Notes under the pieces: model-generated
What the model was told of the DNA's origin: nothing
Database searches by the model: none
The model's input: only the letters and a program-made list of their open reading frames with translations
Made by a program: the position numbers and the translations under genes
DNA from: Rhodopirellula baltica
Lineage (GTDB): Bacteria > Planctomycetota > Planctomycetia > Pirellulales > Pirellulaceae
Assembly (NCBI GenBank): GCA_002901265.1
Contig: PPHI01000009.1
Location: 1-63,419 of the forward strand
Direction of reading: 5' to 3'
DNA length: 63,419 nt
Shown: one piece after another, positions 48,388 through 56,609 of the stretch
Position numbering within the stretch: position 1 is the stretch's first letter
How the letters are laid out: the number at the start of each line of letters is the position of its first letter

Positions 48388-49542
48388 TCAGTTCTGAGCG
48401 GGAACAATATAAATAATCTTACCGATGAATCCGCTGCTGCCGCTCCATTGGATGACTTGGAGTCGAACACGTAACGGCTGTTTCGACTTGACCGCTTCAT
48501 CAAGTGCTGGGGAGCTATTTTCCGGAGGGTAGAGATTGATATTCGGCGAATCGTCGACGCCCGTTTCTTCGAATCGCCAGCTACCACTATTGGAGAGCTT
48601 GTTGAATGTCAACGTTGTCGTTGCGATTGCCCCAATAATCTCAGCCTTTTCGAGAACAGCGGTACCAGATGCCTCACTGGACAAAAGTGCCTTGTGAAGT
48701 TCAGTCAGCGAACTTGGCAAAACTCGCTTCGACGCTTCAACCTGTTCCTCGATGTCTTCCCTATTTTTCTTGTCCGTTTGTCTGATTTCTTTTCGTAGTT
48801 GTTCCTCCGAATTACCAATTGCTTCTTGCCGTTCTGTGGCAATTGTATCGCTGTCGAACATTTGACGATCACTGGACTGTTTGGCATACACGGAAGTCAC
48901 CCAAATCAGGCCCAATCCCGCAACCAGTGCCGCCACATCGCTTCCGATCAGATATCGCGTTTCGGGAGTGGAACGCGAATACTTACAGCACTCTCTACGG
49001 ATCCGCGCAACATCGGTGGTGAAATCGCGATCGGATCTCAATGGTGTCGCATTACGCAAAAGCATTGGGTGTAGCCCGGCGGGAAGATCGCTCTCGATCG
49101 GCATCGCTCGCGTGCCGAGTGTGACCGGAATCACGTGCTTTGCATACTCCATTGCGAGTTCTACCTCACGCCGAACCCAGTCGTCTTCAGCCATGATGCG
49201 TGGTCGCCGCTGATCATTTGCGATCGACTCCCAGACCGGTCCAATAACGACCAAGACAACATCTGATTCCCGAAGCCGGTAATCGATTTCCTTCGGAAAT
49301 TCGGCACCTGGTTCAATGGTGTTGGTATCAAGAAAAACGGCGGATTCACCGAAGTCTCCGGCGAGTGATCGCCACAATGCATTCGAATCGGCACGTGAAT
49401 CATCTCTACGATACGAGATGAATACCTTGGGCGACGGCGCCGTGACACGAAGGAACAACCAACATCGAAGTCCCCACAGAAAGATCGCAATGCAGGTCAG
49501 AACCGACGCGATGGCATAAAACTGGTTTTCAACAATTGACAT
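48388..49542 (-). CDS. Membrane-anchored TIR-domain protein
   Basis: 384 residues. Helix 1 (about 8-31) anchors the N-terminus. A TIR domain follows at about 37-175: KVFISYRRDDSRADSNALW, VFLDTNTIEPGAEFP, SDVVLVVIGPVW, then DDWVRREVELAMEYAK carrying the Glu (126) that is catalytic in NAD-cleaving TIRs. Helix 2 lies at about 198-220 (LIGSDVAALVAGLGLIWVTS). A coiled coil (about 235-275) and a C-terminal beta-rich domain come after it. TIRs of this kind cleave NAD or make cyclic ADP-ribose signals in immunity; membrane anchoring could link perception of envelope events to signalling. It converges on the YTV gene and reads in the same direction as the hydrolase series. Confidence 0.9.
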   Translation of the reverse strand: MSIVENQFYAIASVLTCIAIFLWGLRCWLFLRVTAPSPKVFISYRRDDSRADSNALWRSLAGDFGESAVFLDTNTIEPGAEFPKEIDYRLRESDVVLVVIGPVWESIANDQRRPRIMAEDDWVRREVELAMEYAKHVIPVTLGTRAMPIESDLPAGLHPMLLRNATPLRSDRDFTTDVARIRRECCKYSRSTPETRYLIGSDVAALVAGLGLIWVTSVYAKQSSDRQMFDSDTIATERQEAIGNSEEQLRKEIRQTDKKNREDIEEQVEASKRVLPSSLTELHKALLSSEASGTAVLEKAEIIGAIATTTLTFNKLSNSGSWRFEETGVDDSPNINLYPPENSSPALDEAVKSKQPLRVRLQVIQWSGSSGFIGKIIYIVPAQN

Positions 49543-49895
49543 AGTCGGCCTGGAACTTCGTGAAATCGTAATTCGCTAAATACGTCGCATTTGGGCCAGT
49601 TGATCCTCCATGAATCCGCCGTGGTCCGCCAACTCCACTCTGTCGCTTCTTATTCGCTACCATCAGGTCCGGCTAAGGCCAATCATAGTGCTCCCGCCGA
49701 AACGAATCAGTGGTCTGCAATGATCGAGCGTGTCTAGAACTCCATTTCAAATCGGCCTGACGTATCACTTCACTTGCGAATCGTATCATGCCCGCCCCTT
49801 CCCATACAATTGACTCGACAAAACCACATGCCAGCTTTCGAGTGAACATGCAAACTTGTATTGGCGATATGCCATTTGGTCAAAGGTCGATCTGA

Positions 49896-50477
49896 GCCAT
49901 CGGCTATGACCTGTCCGATGGCCGATTTGATGAAGAAGTATGCGGGCAACTCCAAGCGTCTCTTCGGGAACGGATCAAGATCGCATTGAAAGGGCCAGTG
50001 ACAAAGGACAGCCCACTATTTCAGCTCGTTGAGGGCATTCAAGCGGTTGAGATGAACAAATAACTGACCGACGCATTTCAAAAACGAATAGAAGTCTCGC
50101 AGGGATTTCAACAGAAACTCGATCTTGCATTGTTGCCTGTCCCACTTCGCGACTCGATGGGAGAACGTCGTGCGCATCACGGCGAAAACGCCGAAACCAA
50201 CGGGATACCCGGTCGTGTCTACAAAGACAAATTCGCCGAATCCGAACTTGAGAATCCGACGATCGCGAGCGTCTACTTGGATCGCGTGATCGAGGCATAC
50301 ATCCGCATTTTTGAGTGCGAACCGGCAGACGATTCCCCAGGCGTCAACGCAATCAACTTGCTGATACTAAAGGGTGCACTAGACGCACTATTGGAAATCG
50401 AACATCTCGCCCCAGCGGTCAGTTTTGCAGTCGTTCCCCGTTTGCAGTCGCGCGATGGGGAGACGCTGCCTCAATGA
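49896..50477 (+). pseudogene. Decayed hypothetical gene with in-frame stop
   Basis: From 49896 the frame reads AIGYDLSDGRFDEEVCGQLQ and continues coherently to VEGIQAVEMNK, then TAA (50061-50063), then continues in the same frame with LTDAFQKRIEVSQGFQQKLD to a stop at 50477. An earlier in-frame TGA at 49893 removes the start. The protein sense across the TAA is smooth and helical, so this is one gene broken by nonsense mutations. The part from 50130 could still be made as a 115-residue fragment. No family recognised. Confidence 0.5.
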
Positions 50478-50632
50478 ACTACTGGGATCTCGTTACTGTC
50501 CTCGAACTTGCGTTACCTGGCCGCGACAAAACGACAGTCAACAGTTCGCCATCGCTTAGGGCCGTTCGATCTGACGAGGATTCGAGACTTTCAACAAAGA
50601 CGATCGACAGGATTCTCAATCCGCATCAGTGA
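50474..50632 (+). CDS. Possible small protein, 52 aa
   Basis: ATG 50474 overlaps the stop of the preceding decayed gene as ATGA, a coupling arrangement. The product begins MNYWDLVTVLELALPGRD and ends in a polar tail (TKTIDRILNPHQ). It may be the second gene of a former operon; with the first gene broken its expression is doubtful. Confidence 0.25.
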   Translation: MNYWDLVTVLELALPGRDKTTVNSSPSLRAVRSDEDSRLSTKTIDRILNPHQ

Positions 50633-50816
50633 TGCTTGATTGACCACAAACCACCGGCATGCCCCGCAAAAACTTGTCGCGATGCTACCTGTTGCCCACT
50701 CGATCCACCATCGCCAGGAATACTGTCTCGGTCTCTCCTTCATTCAGTTCATGAAATCGGAGTTTCGCCAACGGTTGGTCGACGGTGTTTGCGATTTCGG
50801 TGCGGACTGACAAGCC

Positions 50817-50927
50817 GGATCTTTGACAAGATCCATTACCGCTTGGGATCGTGGTGCTGGGAGGATCTTCGACAAGATCCACTACCTTGTTGTGGTGCTG
50901 GGAGGATCTTTGACGAGATCCACTACC
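50817..50927. repeat. Three copies of the GGATCTTTGACAAGATCC repeat
   Basis: Copies at 50817-50840, 50863-50886 and 50904-50927, each GGATCTT-YGAC-RAGATCC followed by AYTACC. Copies 2 and 3 also share the 17-bp lead TTGTGGTGCTGGGAGGA, a 41-bp period. Each is a self-complementary hairpin. The CTA in the last copy supplies the stop codon of the histidine kinase gene on the minus strand. Confidence 0.85.
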
Positions 50928-52929
50928 TTGTTGTATGGCGTCTGACGCAGGAGACGAGGGCGGTTTTGTCGATTGGTTTGCTGAGGTAGTCGTTACAACC
51001 ACATTCGAGGCAACGCTTCATATCGTCCTTCATCGCGTCGGCCGTCAAAGCCACGATAGGACCTTGAAAACCGAGTCGCCGCAATTGCTCGGTCGTTCGG
51101 TAGCCGTCTAACCGAGGCATTTGCATGTCGAGCAAAATCAGGTCCACGACGCGATCGTTTCGAATCATCTCCTGTACGATCTCAACGGCCTCTTGGCCGT
51201 CATCAGCCTCTGTGATTCTCGCGCCAGCCTTACTTAACAGACGCGTTGCGAGGAATCGAATATCGCGACGGTCGTCGACCACCAACACGCTGCAGTCCAG
51301 CGGCGTGTTTTCATCAGGTGCTGCTGATTGTTGTTGCTCAGGACTTGCGACGGCGACGACCATTTCGCCAGTCTTCACATTTCCAGCATCGATCGAAGCG
51401 GTAAAGCAACTGCCGACGCCGGATTCACTTTCGACGGTGATATTGCCGCCCATGATATTGGCCAAACGCTTTGAAATCGCCAAGCCAAGCCCGGTGCCTT
51501 CATGCCGTCGTGAATCCGACGCGTCCACCTGCGTGAATGGCTGGAACAGCCGCTTGATCTGGCGTTCTGTCATCCCAATACCGGTGTCGGTTACTTGAAA
51601 ACTAATCAGGTTCGTCGCTGCCTCATACTGCGTCGAGAGCGTTACGGCACCTTGATCGGTAAACTTGATCGCGTTTCCGACGAGGTTAATCAGAATCTGT
51701 TTGAGACGTTTTTGATCGGCGAAGACCGTCCCCGGGATACCATCGTGACACTCGACAACAAATCGAATCCCGTTGTCCGACGCACGAACCGACATCATGT
51801 TTCGAACATCCTCGACGAGTTGCAGTGGCGAGAACGGCTCAGACACCAATTCCACTCTCTCTGCTTCGATCTTCGACAAGTCCAAGATGTCGTTGATAAT
51901 ATCCAACAGGTAAAAACCGTTCCGCCGGATCGTTTCGATATAGTCATTTGTCTCGCTACCCCCGGAGCTTTCGCGGAGCAAGTCGACGTAACCGAGGATC
52001 GCGGTCATGGGAGTACGAATTTCATGGCTCATGTTGGCAAGAAATTCACTTTTGGAACGGTTCGCTGATTCGGCAAGTTCTCGCGCTTCGCGGAGCGATG
52101 CTTCTATCTCATGTCGTTCAGTGACGTCCCAGATGACCCCCGTATTTCGCACCACTTTGCCGGACGTACTACTGAGCGGTTCGCCGGCGGCGGAAAGCCA
52201 ACGCAGCCCAAGCGTCGGATGATAAATCCGAAACTCGATATCCAGGTCGGTCGCTTCGGTGATCGATTTCGTCCATTGCTCGATAAGCTCGTCCCGGTCG
52301 TCGGGGTGCACCCGTTCGAAGCAACGCTCGGGATCAGGCGTCACTGCCGAGTCGAATCCGTACAGTTCATAAAACCGCGGAGACCAGTAGAGCCCCTGCG
52401 GACTCCACTCCCAGATCCCCATCTCTCCGGCTTGCAGTGCCATTCGAAGTCTGCGTGAATCGACCTCAGCTGCATCGGCCGCTTGGCGGCGTTCCAAAAG
52501 CAAGTTGCGCACGGCGACTTGACGCTGACGATCTCGTAATCTCGCTTTCAACTTGCTGACGAAAACTGCGATCCGTATCGGGCTGGGCACCAAGGTGACG
52601 TTGCCCAGAGAAAGCAGACGGTCGACGCGTTCTGACGACAGTTCGTGGTTGCCGAGCAGAACGAGCAGCGGAAAATCGGACCACTCTGGTTGATCACGCA
52701 AAGCGTTTTCAAGCTTTACCAAAGCGGAGTCATTCAGATGCCCTTCAGGCGCCAAGCCGACTCCGATCCCTGAAGAGATCGCGGCACACAAGCTCGTCAT
52801 ATTCGCGCACAGTTCGAAACCGATTCCTGCGTCAGTCAGGATTTGCCCACACAATTCGGCGTCACGCGGGGTGGGCGCGAGGATTGCCACGCGTTGGGTG
52901 GCTTCTTCGAGAGGATACTCATCACTCAT
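50923..52929 (-). CDS. Hybrid histidine kinase (PAS-HisKA-HATPase-REC)
   Basis: 668 residues, no membrane helix. Residues 1-130 resemble a degenerate receiver or Rossmann-like domain without a clear phospho-Asp. A PAS/PAC domain spans about 160-275 (GIWEWSPQGLYWSPRFYELY; FRIYHPTLGLRWL). HisKA has His302 in NMSHEIRTPM; the HATPase has the N box LINLVGNAIKF and G boxes TDTGIGM and GTGLGLAI. The C-terminal receiver has phospho-Asp601 in LILLDMQMPRLDGY. Its ATG overlaps the stop of the KaiC-like gene (ATGA), so they are co-translated and probably share a pathway. Its last codons, HTTR then TAG, run into a copy of the palindromic GGATCT repeat. Confidence 0.93.
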   Translation of the reverse strand: MSDEYPLEEATQRVAILAPTPRDAELCGQILTDAGIGFELCANMTSLCAAISSGIGVGLAPEGHLNDSALVKLENALRDQPEWSDFPLLVLLGNHELSSERVDRLLSLGNVTLVPSPIRIAVFVSKLKARLRDRQRQVAVRNLLLERRQAADAAEVDSRRLRMALQAGEMGIWEWSPQGLYWSPRFYELYGFDSAVTPDPERCFERVHPDDRDELIEQWTKSITEATDLDIEFRIYHPTLGLRWLSAAGEPLSSTSGKVVRNTGVIWDVTERHEIEASLREARELAESANRSKSEFLANMSHEIRTPMTAILGYVDLLRESSGGSETNDYIETIRRNGFYLLDIINDILDLSKIEAERVELVSEPFSPLQLVEDVRNMMSVRASDNGIRFVVECHDGIPGTVFADQKRLKQILINLVGNAIKFTDQGAVTLSTQYEAATNLISFQVTDTGIGMTERQIKRLFQPFTQVDASDSRRHEGTGLGLAISKRLANIMGGNITVESESGVGSCFTASIDAGNVKTGEMVVAVASPEQQQSAAPDENTPLDCSVLVVDDRRDIRFLATRLLSKAGARITEADDGQEAVEIVQEMIRNDRVVDLILLDMQMPRLDGYRTTEQLRRLGFQGPIVALTADAMKDDMKRCLECGCNDYLSKPIDKTALVSCVRRHTTR

Positions 52930-54443
52930 TCGTTGCGATTCCCCTTCGCTGGCATCAGTGCTTCATGAGCACCGACAAACTCGGGTGTACCGCTAAAGAC
53001 GCCGCGGAATTTCGTGAGCGGCTCGCCAATCGTTAGCCCCTTGGAGCTGAGAGCGAATTCGCGAATCGTATGTTCGTGACTGGCCGTTCGGTTTTTGACG
53101 ACCGAGATCGCGCGATGGATTTGACCTTCAGCCTCGAAGTAGCGAAACAAGACAACTGCATCGGCCAAGTAGCTGGTATCAACCGGGGTCGAAGTGGCGC
53201 GGCCGAGCATGCCGTGCTGCGCCACAACAAGAAACGTACAAACGCCTCGTCGGCCGAGATAGTGCAGAATATCGTTGAGATGAACGACCAAGAATTTCTC
53301 GTGGGGCATGGCGTTCAGATAGCCATTCAAACTGTCGATGATCACCACCGATGTTCGTTTTTGATCTTGGTCGACTTCGACGGAAGACCGCACCAATGAA
53401 GCGAACTCATTCGGTGTCACTTCACCGGGACGCAAATGATTTACCTCGATCAATCCTTCGGCGATGTATTTTTTTAGAGGCAGCCCCAGCCCTTCGGATC
53501 GATTGAGCAATGCGTGTTCGCTTTCTTCGAACTCAAAGAGGATGGCACGATCGCCACGCTTTGCCGCTTCGACAGCAAACTGCACTCCCATGCTCGACTT
53601 CCCGACCCCGGCAGGGCCGAGCAACAAAGTACTCGAACCTTCGGCGACGCCGCCGCCCAGCAGCTTGTCCAAAGCGGGAAGCCCGCTACTCAAATGTTTT
53701 CCATCTGGCAGAGGCTGCGTTTCACTATCAAGCCACTGCGGAAAGACGACCAGTCCGCCCCGCGTGATCTGAAGATCGTGGACGCCGCCTGCAAAATCCG
53801 ATCCGCGATATTTGATAACGCGCAGGTACCGGCGTTCCTTCCCGTAGTCGGTCAAATGCTGTTCAAGGCGAATGACGCCGTGCGACAAGCTTTGAAGTTG
53901 GTGGTCTTCACCCGACGCTTTGTCATCGAGGAGAAGCGTCGTGCAATTTCGGCCCGACAGGAACTGTTTCAAGGCAAGGATCTGGCGGCGGTATCGAAAT
54001 GCGCCTTGCGAAAGTAAACGCATCTCCGAAAGCGAGTCGAACACAAGCCGATTCGGCTTAAACAATTCGATGTGTTCTTGAACACTGCTCAGTGTGTTGC
54101 CGAGCTCGATCTCACCCGGCTCGAACATTGTGTAGTGACTTTGACCAGCCTCACCTTGTGGATCGACTAGCTCGTGAACCTCGATTCCGTCCAGCGACCA
54201 ACCATGTGATCGGGCGATCGCGATCAGCTCTTCCTTGGTTTCGGAGAGGGTGACATAAAATCCCTTTTCCCCGTTGGCTCGCCCCTCCAGCAGGTACTGC
54301 AGCCCGAGTGTCGTCTTTCCCGTGCCGGGGCTCCCTTCGATCAGATACAGTCGCTCTGCTTCCAGTCCGCCATAGAGAATGCCATCCAACGCTGCAATTC
54401 CCGTGCTCACACGCCGGGGGGCATTTTCAATCAACTCGCTCAC
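52926..54443 (-). CDS. KaiC-like double RecA-domain ATPase
   Basis: 505 residues from GTG 54443 (VSELIENAPRRVSTGI), supported by GAGGAG about nine bases upstream. The longer frame would begin in the GGATCT repeats and is rejected. Two KaiC/RecA domains: CI with Walker A GSPGTGKTT and RLVFDSLSEMRL; CII with GPAGVGKSS, EFEESEHALLNRS and SVVIIDSLNGYLNAM. The length fits KaiC (about 519). No kaiA or kaiB is present. KaiC-like ATPases without KaiAB in non-cyanobacteria often pair with histidine kinases in stress or surface-behaviour signalling, and here a hybrid kinase overlaps by 4 nt. Confidence 0.92.
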   Translation of the reverse strand: MSELIENAPRRVSTGIAALDGILYGGLEAERLYLIEGSPGTGKTTLGLQYLLEGRANGEKGFYVTLSETKEELIAIARSHGWSLDGIEVHELVDPQGEAGQSHYTMFEPGEIELGNTLSSVQEHIELFKPNRLVFDSLSEMRLLSQGAFRYRRQILALKQFLSGRNCTTLLLDDKASGEDHQLQSLSHGVIRLEQHLTDYGKERRYLRVIKYRGSDFAGGVHDLQITRGGLVVFPQWLDSETQPLPDGKHLSSGLPALDKLLGGGVAEGSSTLLLGPAGVGKSSMGVQFAVEAAKRGDRAILFEFEESEHALLNRSEGLGLPLKKYIAEGLIEVNHLRPGEVTPNEFASLVRSSVEVDQDQKRTSVVIIDSLNGYLNAMPHEKFLVVHLNDILHYLGRRGVCTFLVVAQHGMLGRATSTPVDTSYLADAVVLFRYFEAEGQIHRAISVVKNRTASHEHTIREFALSSKGLTIGEPLTKFRGVFSGTPEFVGAHEALMPAKGNRNE

Positions 54444-54672
54444 CGCATCACTCTCCTCAATTGACCCGGATAGCGAGGCCGATCTGCATCCAAACACTAG
54501 CGGTTCACCGCACTCGCTTCCATCGATTTTAGCTTTCGTGAAGAATACCGTAAATGTACACCTCGGGCCCCGAATTGAGGGTCCTTTTGTGTCAAGTACT
54601 CTCGCCAGGAGAGTGAAACCTCGCTCGCAAACGAGCTTCATTTGTGTCGGTGAGGTAGCCACGGTGACGGAG

Positions 54673-54800
54673 GGATCTTTGACAAGATCCAGTACTGCTT
54701 GGGCAAGACGGATCTTTGACAAGATCCACTACTGGAGGGCCCGGATTTTTGACAAGATCTAGTATTTGGAGGGCCCGGATCTTTGACAAGATCCACTACT
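54673..54800. repeat. Four tandem copies of the GGATCTTTGACAAGATCC repeat
   Basis: Copies at 54673-54695, 54710-54733, 54743-54765 (two changes, GGATTTT..AAGATCT) and 54777-54800, spaced 33-37 bp, each followed by ..TACT. Two share the spacer TTGGAGGGCCC or CTGGAGGGCCC. The variant third copy keeps base pairing only partly. They lie upstream of the KaiC-like gene. From 54801 to 55402 I see no gene. Confidence 0.85.
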
Positions 54801-55402
54801 GGGCGGCGCCTACGATTGGGGCTTGATCCCCAGCCGGGGCATCGCCACTGAATCAGTGGAGTTGCTGCCAGAATCACGGGGTTAAAAGTTGGCTTTCTGA
54901 GGCGGGAAACCGCTTGACGATTTTCAATTTGTTGCTTGAATACCGCGCGAGGCGGAACAACGATTTTGGACGCTTAACCAGCGGCCTGCGAAACGTCTAA
55001 CGGGTTGGCACCGGAGCCGAAAACTCGTTGGCGTGATGGATCGTTTCTCTTGCCGGTTCGGCGTGCCAGTCCCTTGAACAGCTCACGTGTCTAAGTCGCC
55101 CCATTTTTGAAAAATGGTGTTGCAACAGAACGGAAAAAGTCGAAGACTGACACTGGTTTTTAATAACGGATTGTGTCGCCAGCTTCAGCGATGGCGACGC
55201 TTCCGAGGCAGGACGGTCCACAGCGAGATCAGCCCGCCGCATGCCGGTACGTCGCCATACCGTAAGGCTCTAAAAATCCCCCAAGGTCAACGCGTTGTCG
55301 CTGCATGATTGCGGTTAGATGACAGCTAAAGAAAGGTCGGCCAACAGCCGTTGAGGCTGGTTTGATTGTCGTTTCTTTTACCAACAATGGAGGGGATTCC
55401 CC

Positions 55403-56572
55403 TTGATCCAACTACAGGGTGTTGCGCGCGCTGCGTTTGTTCGTGAAGCTCGTACGGTTCTTGATTTTGACTTGGCTCGGCAACTCGCTTGCGAGTATGG
55501 GACACCACTGCTGGTGGTCTCCAAATCTAAACTGATCGACACCTACCATGCGATGCGTCAAGCATTGCCCGGCGTGGACCTGTACTATGCCGCGAAGTCG
55601 AACTGCGACTTGAACATCCTCTCGACACTGTGCGCCGAAAACGCCTTCGTCGACATCTGCTCCGAAGGCGAACTGGACGCCGCGTTGGCGGCCGGATTCA
55701 CCCCGGACCGAATGCTGCACACTCACCCCTGCAAAACCGATCAAAACCTGCTGCGCTGCTACGAAGCAGGCGTCCGCTGGTTTGTATTCGACAACCCTCT
55801 CGAAGCGGAAAAAATCGCTCGACTGACCCCCGATGCTTCGCTGCTGATGCGGCTGGCTGTCTCGGGTAATTCCAGCATGATTAACCTGTCGTCCAAGTTT
55901 GGTGCGCCACTCGAAGACGCCCTGGAAATCCTTCAACACGCTCGCGAATTGGGCCTGAACGTTCGTGGTTTTTCATTCCACGTCGGCAGCCAATGCACCG
56001 ACCCCGAAGACTACCGTTCGGTACTGCGTTCGGTTCGTGCGTTCTGGGACCAAGCAGCCGAACTGGGCTTCGACTTGGAAGTCCTAGACATCGGCGGCGG
56101 CTTCCCGGCGCCGTACATCGAAAACGCTCCTACCATGGAATCGTTCGGCCAGGTCGTTTCCGAAGGCTTGCGTGAATCGTTCGGCGACCTGCCGATCCGA
56201 CTAATCGCCGAACCGGGCCGTGGCTTGAGCGCCGAATGCACGACACTGATCACTCGCGTGATCGGCAAGAGCACTCGCTGGGGAACCCCGTGGTACATCA
56301 TCGACGACGGCTTGTACGGCAGCTTTTCGGGCAAAGTATTCGACCACGCAGACTTTCCGCTGATCGTCGAAAACGCTTGGGGACGCGACACCGAAGCCTG
56401 CGTCATCGCCGGCCCGACCTGCGACTCCAGCGACGTGGTCAGCCGCGATCAATACCTGCCAGCACTCGAAGTTGGTGAACTGCTGCTTGTGCCCACCATG
56501 GGCGCGTATGCAGGCGCCAGCGCCAGCCCATTCAACGGGCTGCCGGTCGCGCGCACCATCCAAATCGATTGA
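55403..56572 (+). CDS. Ornithine decarboxylase-like PLP enzyme (fold III)
   Basis: 389 residues from a TTG start at 55403, supported by GGAGGGG seven bases upstream; the ATG at 55387 is out of frame. The alanine-racemase-like barrel has the PLP Lys65 in YYAAKSNCD, His193 in FHVGSQ, GGGFP at 231-235 and the phosphate-binding EPGR at 270-273. The beta domain has GPTCDSSDV with Cys340/Asp341 and ends MGAYAGASASPFNG. GPTCDS and the closing motif favour ornithine decarboxylase (putrescine from ornithine) over diaminopimelate decarboxylase (GPxCESGD). Lysine or carboxynorspermidine activity cannot be excluded. A symporter gene follows by 37 nt. Confidence 0.85.
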   Translation: MIQLQGVARAAFVREARTVLDFDLARQLACEYGTPLLVVSKSKLIDTYHAMRQALPGVDLYYAAKSNCDLNILSTLCAENAFVDICSEGELDAALAAGFTPDRMLHTHPCKTDQNLLRCYEAGVRWFVFDNPLEAEKIARLTPDASLLMRLAVSGNSSMINLSSKFGAPLEDALEILQHARELGLNVRGFSFHVGSQCTDPEDYRSVLRSVRAFWDQAAELGFDLEVLDIGGGFPAPYIENAPTMESFGQVVSEGLRESFGDLPIRLIAEPGRGLSAECTTLITRVIGKSTRWGTPWYIIDDGLYGSFSGKVFDHADFPLIVENAWGRDTEACVIAGPTCDSSDVVSRDQYLPALEVGELLLVPTMGAYAGASASPFNGLPVARTIQID

Positions 56573-56609
56573 CGTCACCCGTCACCCTTCGTAAACGCTG
56601 AAAGGATTG

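Noticed and set aside
32679-49542. Gasdermin-type pore former as target of the island's proteases
   Set aside because: I looked for a gasdermin-like or other small membrane pore gene among the island's ORFs and recognised none; the alpha/beta hydrolase is the only visible membrane-attacking candidate.
50061-50063. In-frame TAA read as a possible recoding site
   Set aside because: TAA is not used for selenocysteine or pyrrolysine, and the gene also lacks a start, so decay explains it.
54444-54722. N-terminal 93-codon extension of the KaiC-like frame
   Set aside because: It is translated from the GGATCT repeats (VLDLVKDP) and AT-poor leader DNA; a GTG with GAGGAG upstream marks the real start.
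54673-54800. Regular short palindromic repeats taken as a possible CRISPR array
   Set aside because: Spacers are only 10-19 bp and partly identical, repeats are 18-24 bp self-complementary and vary, and no cas gene is near.
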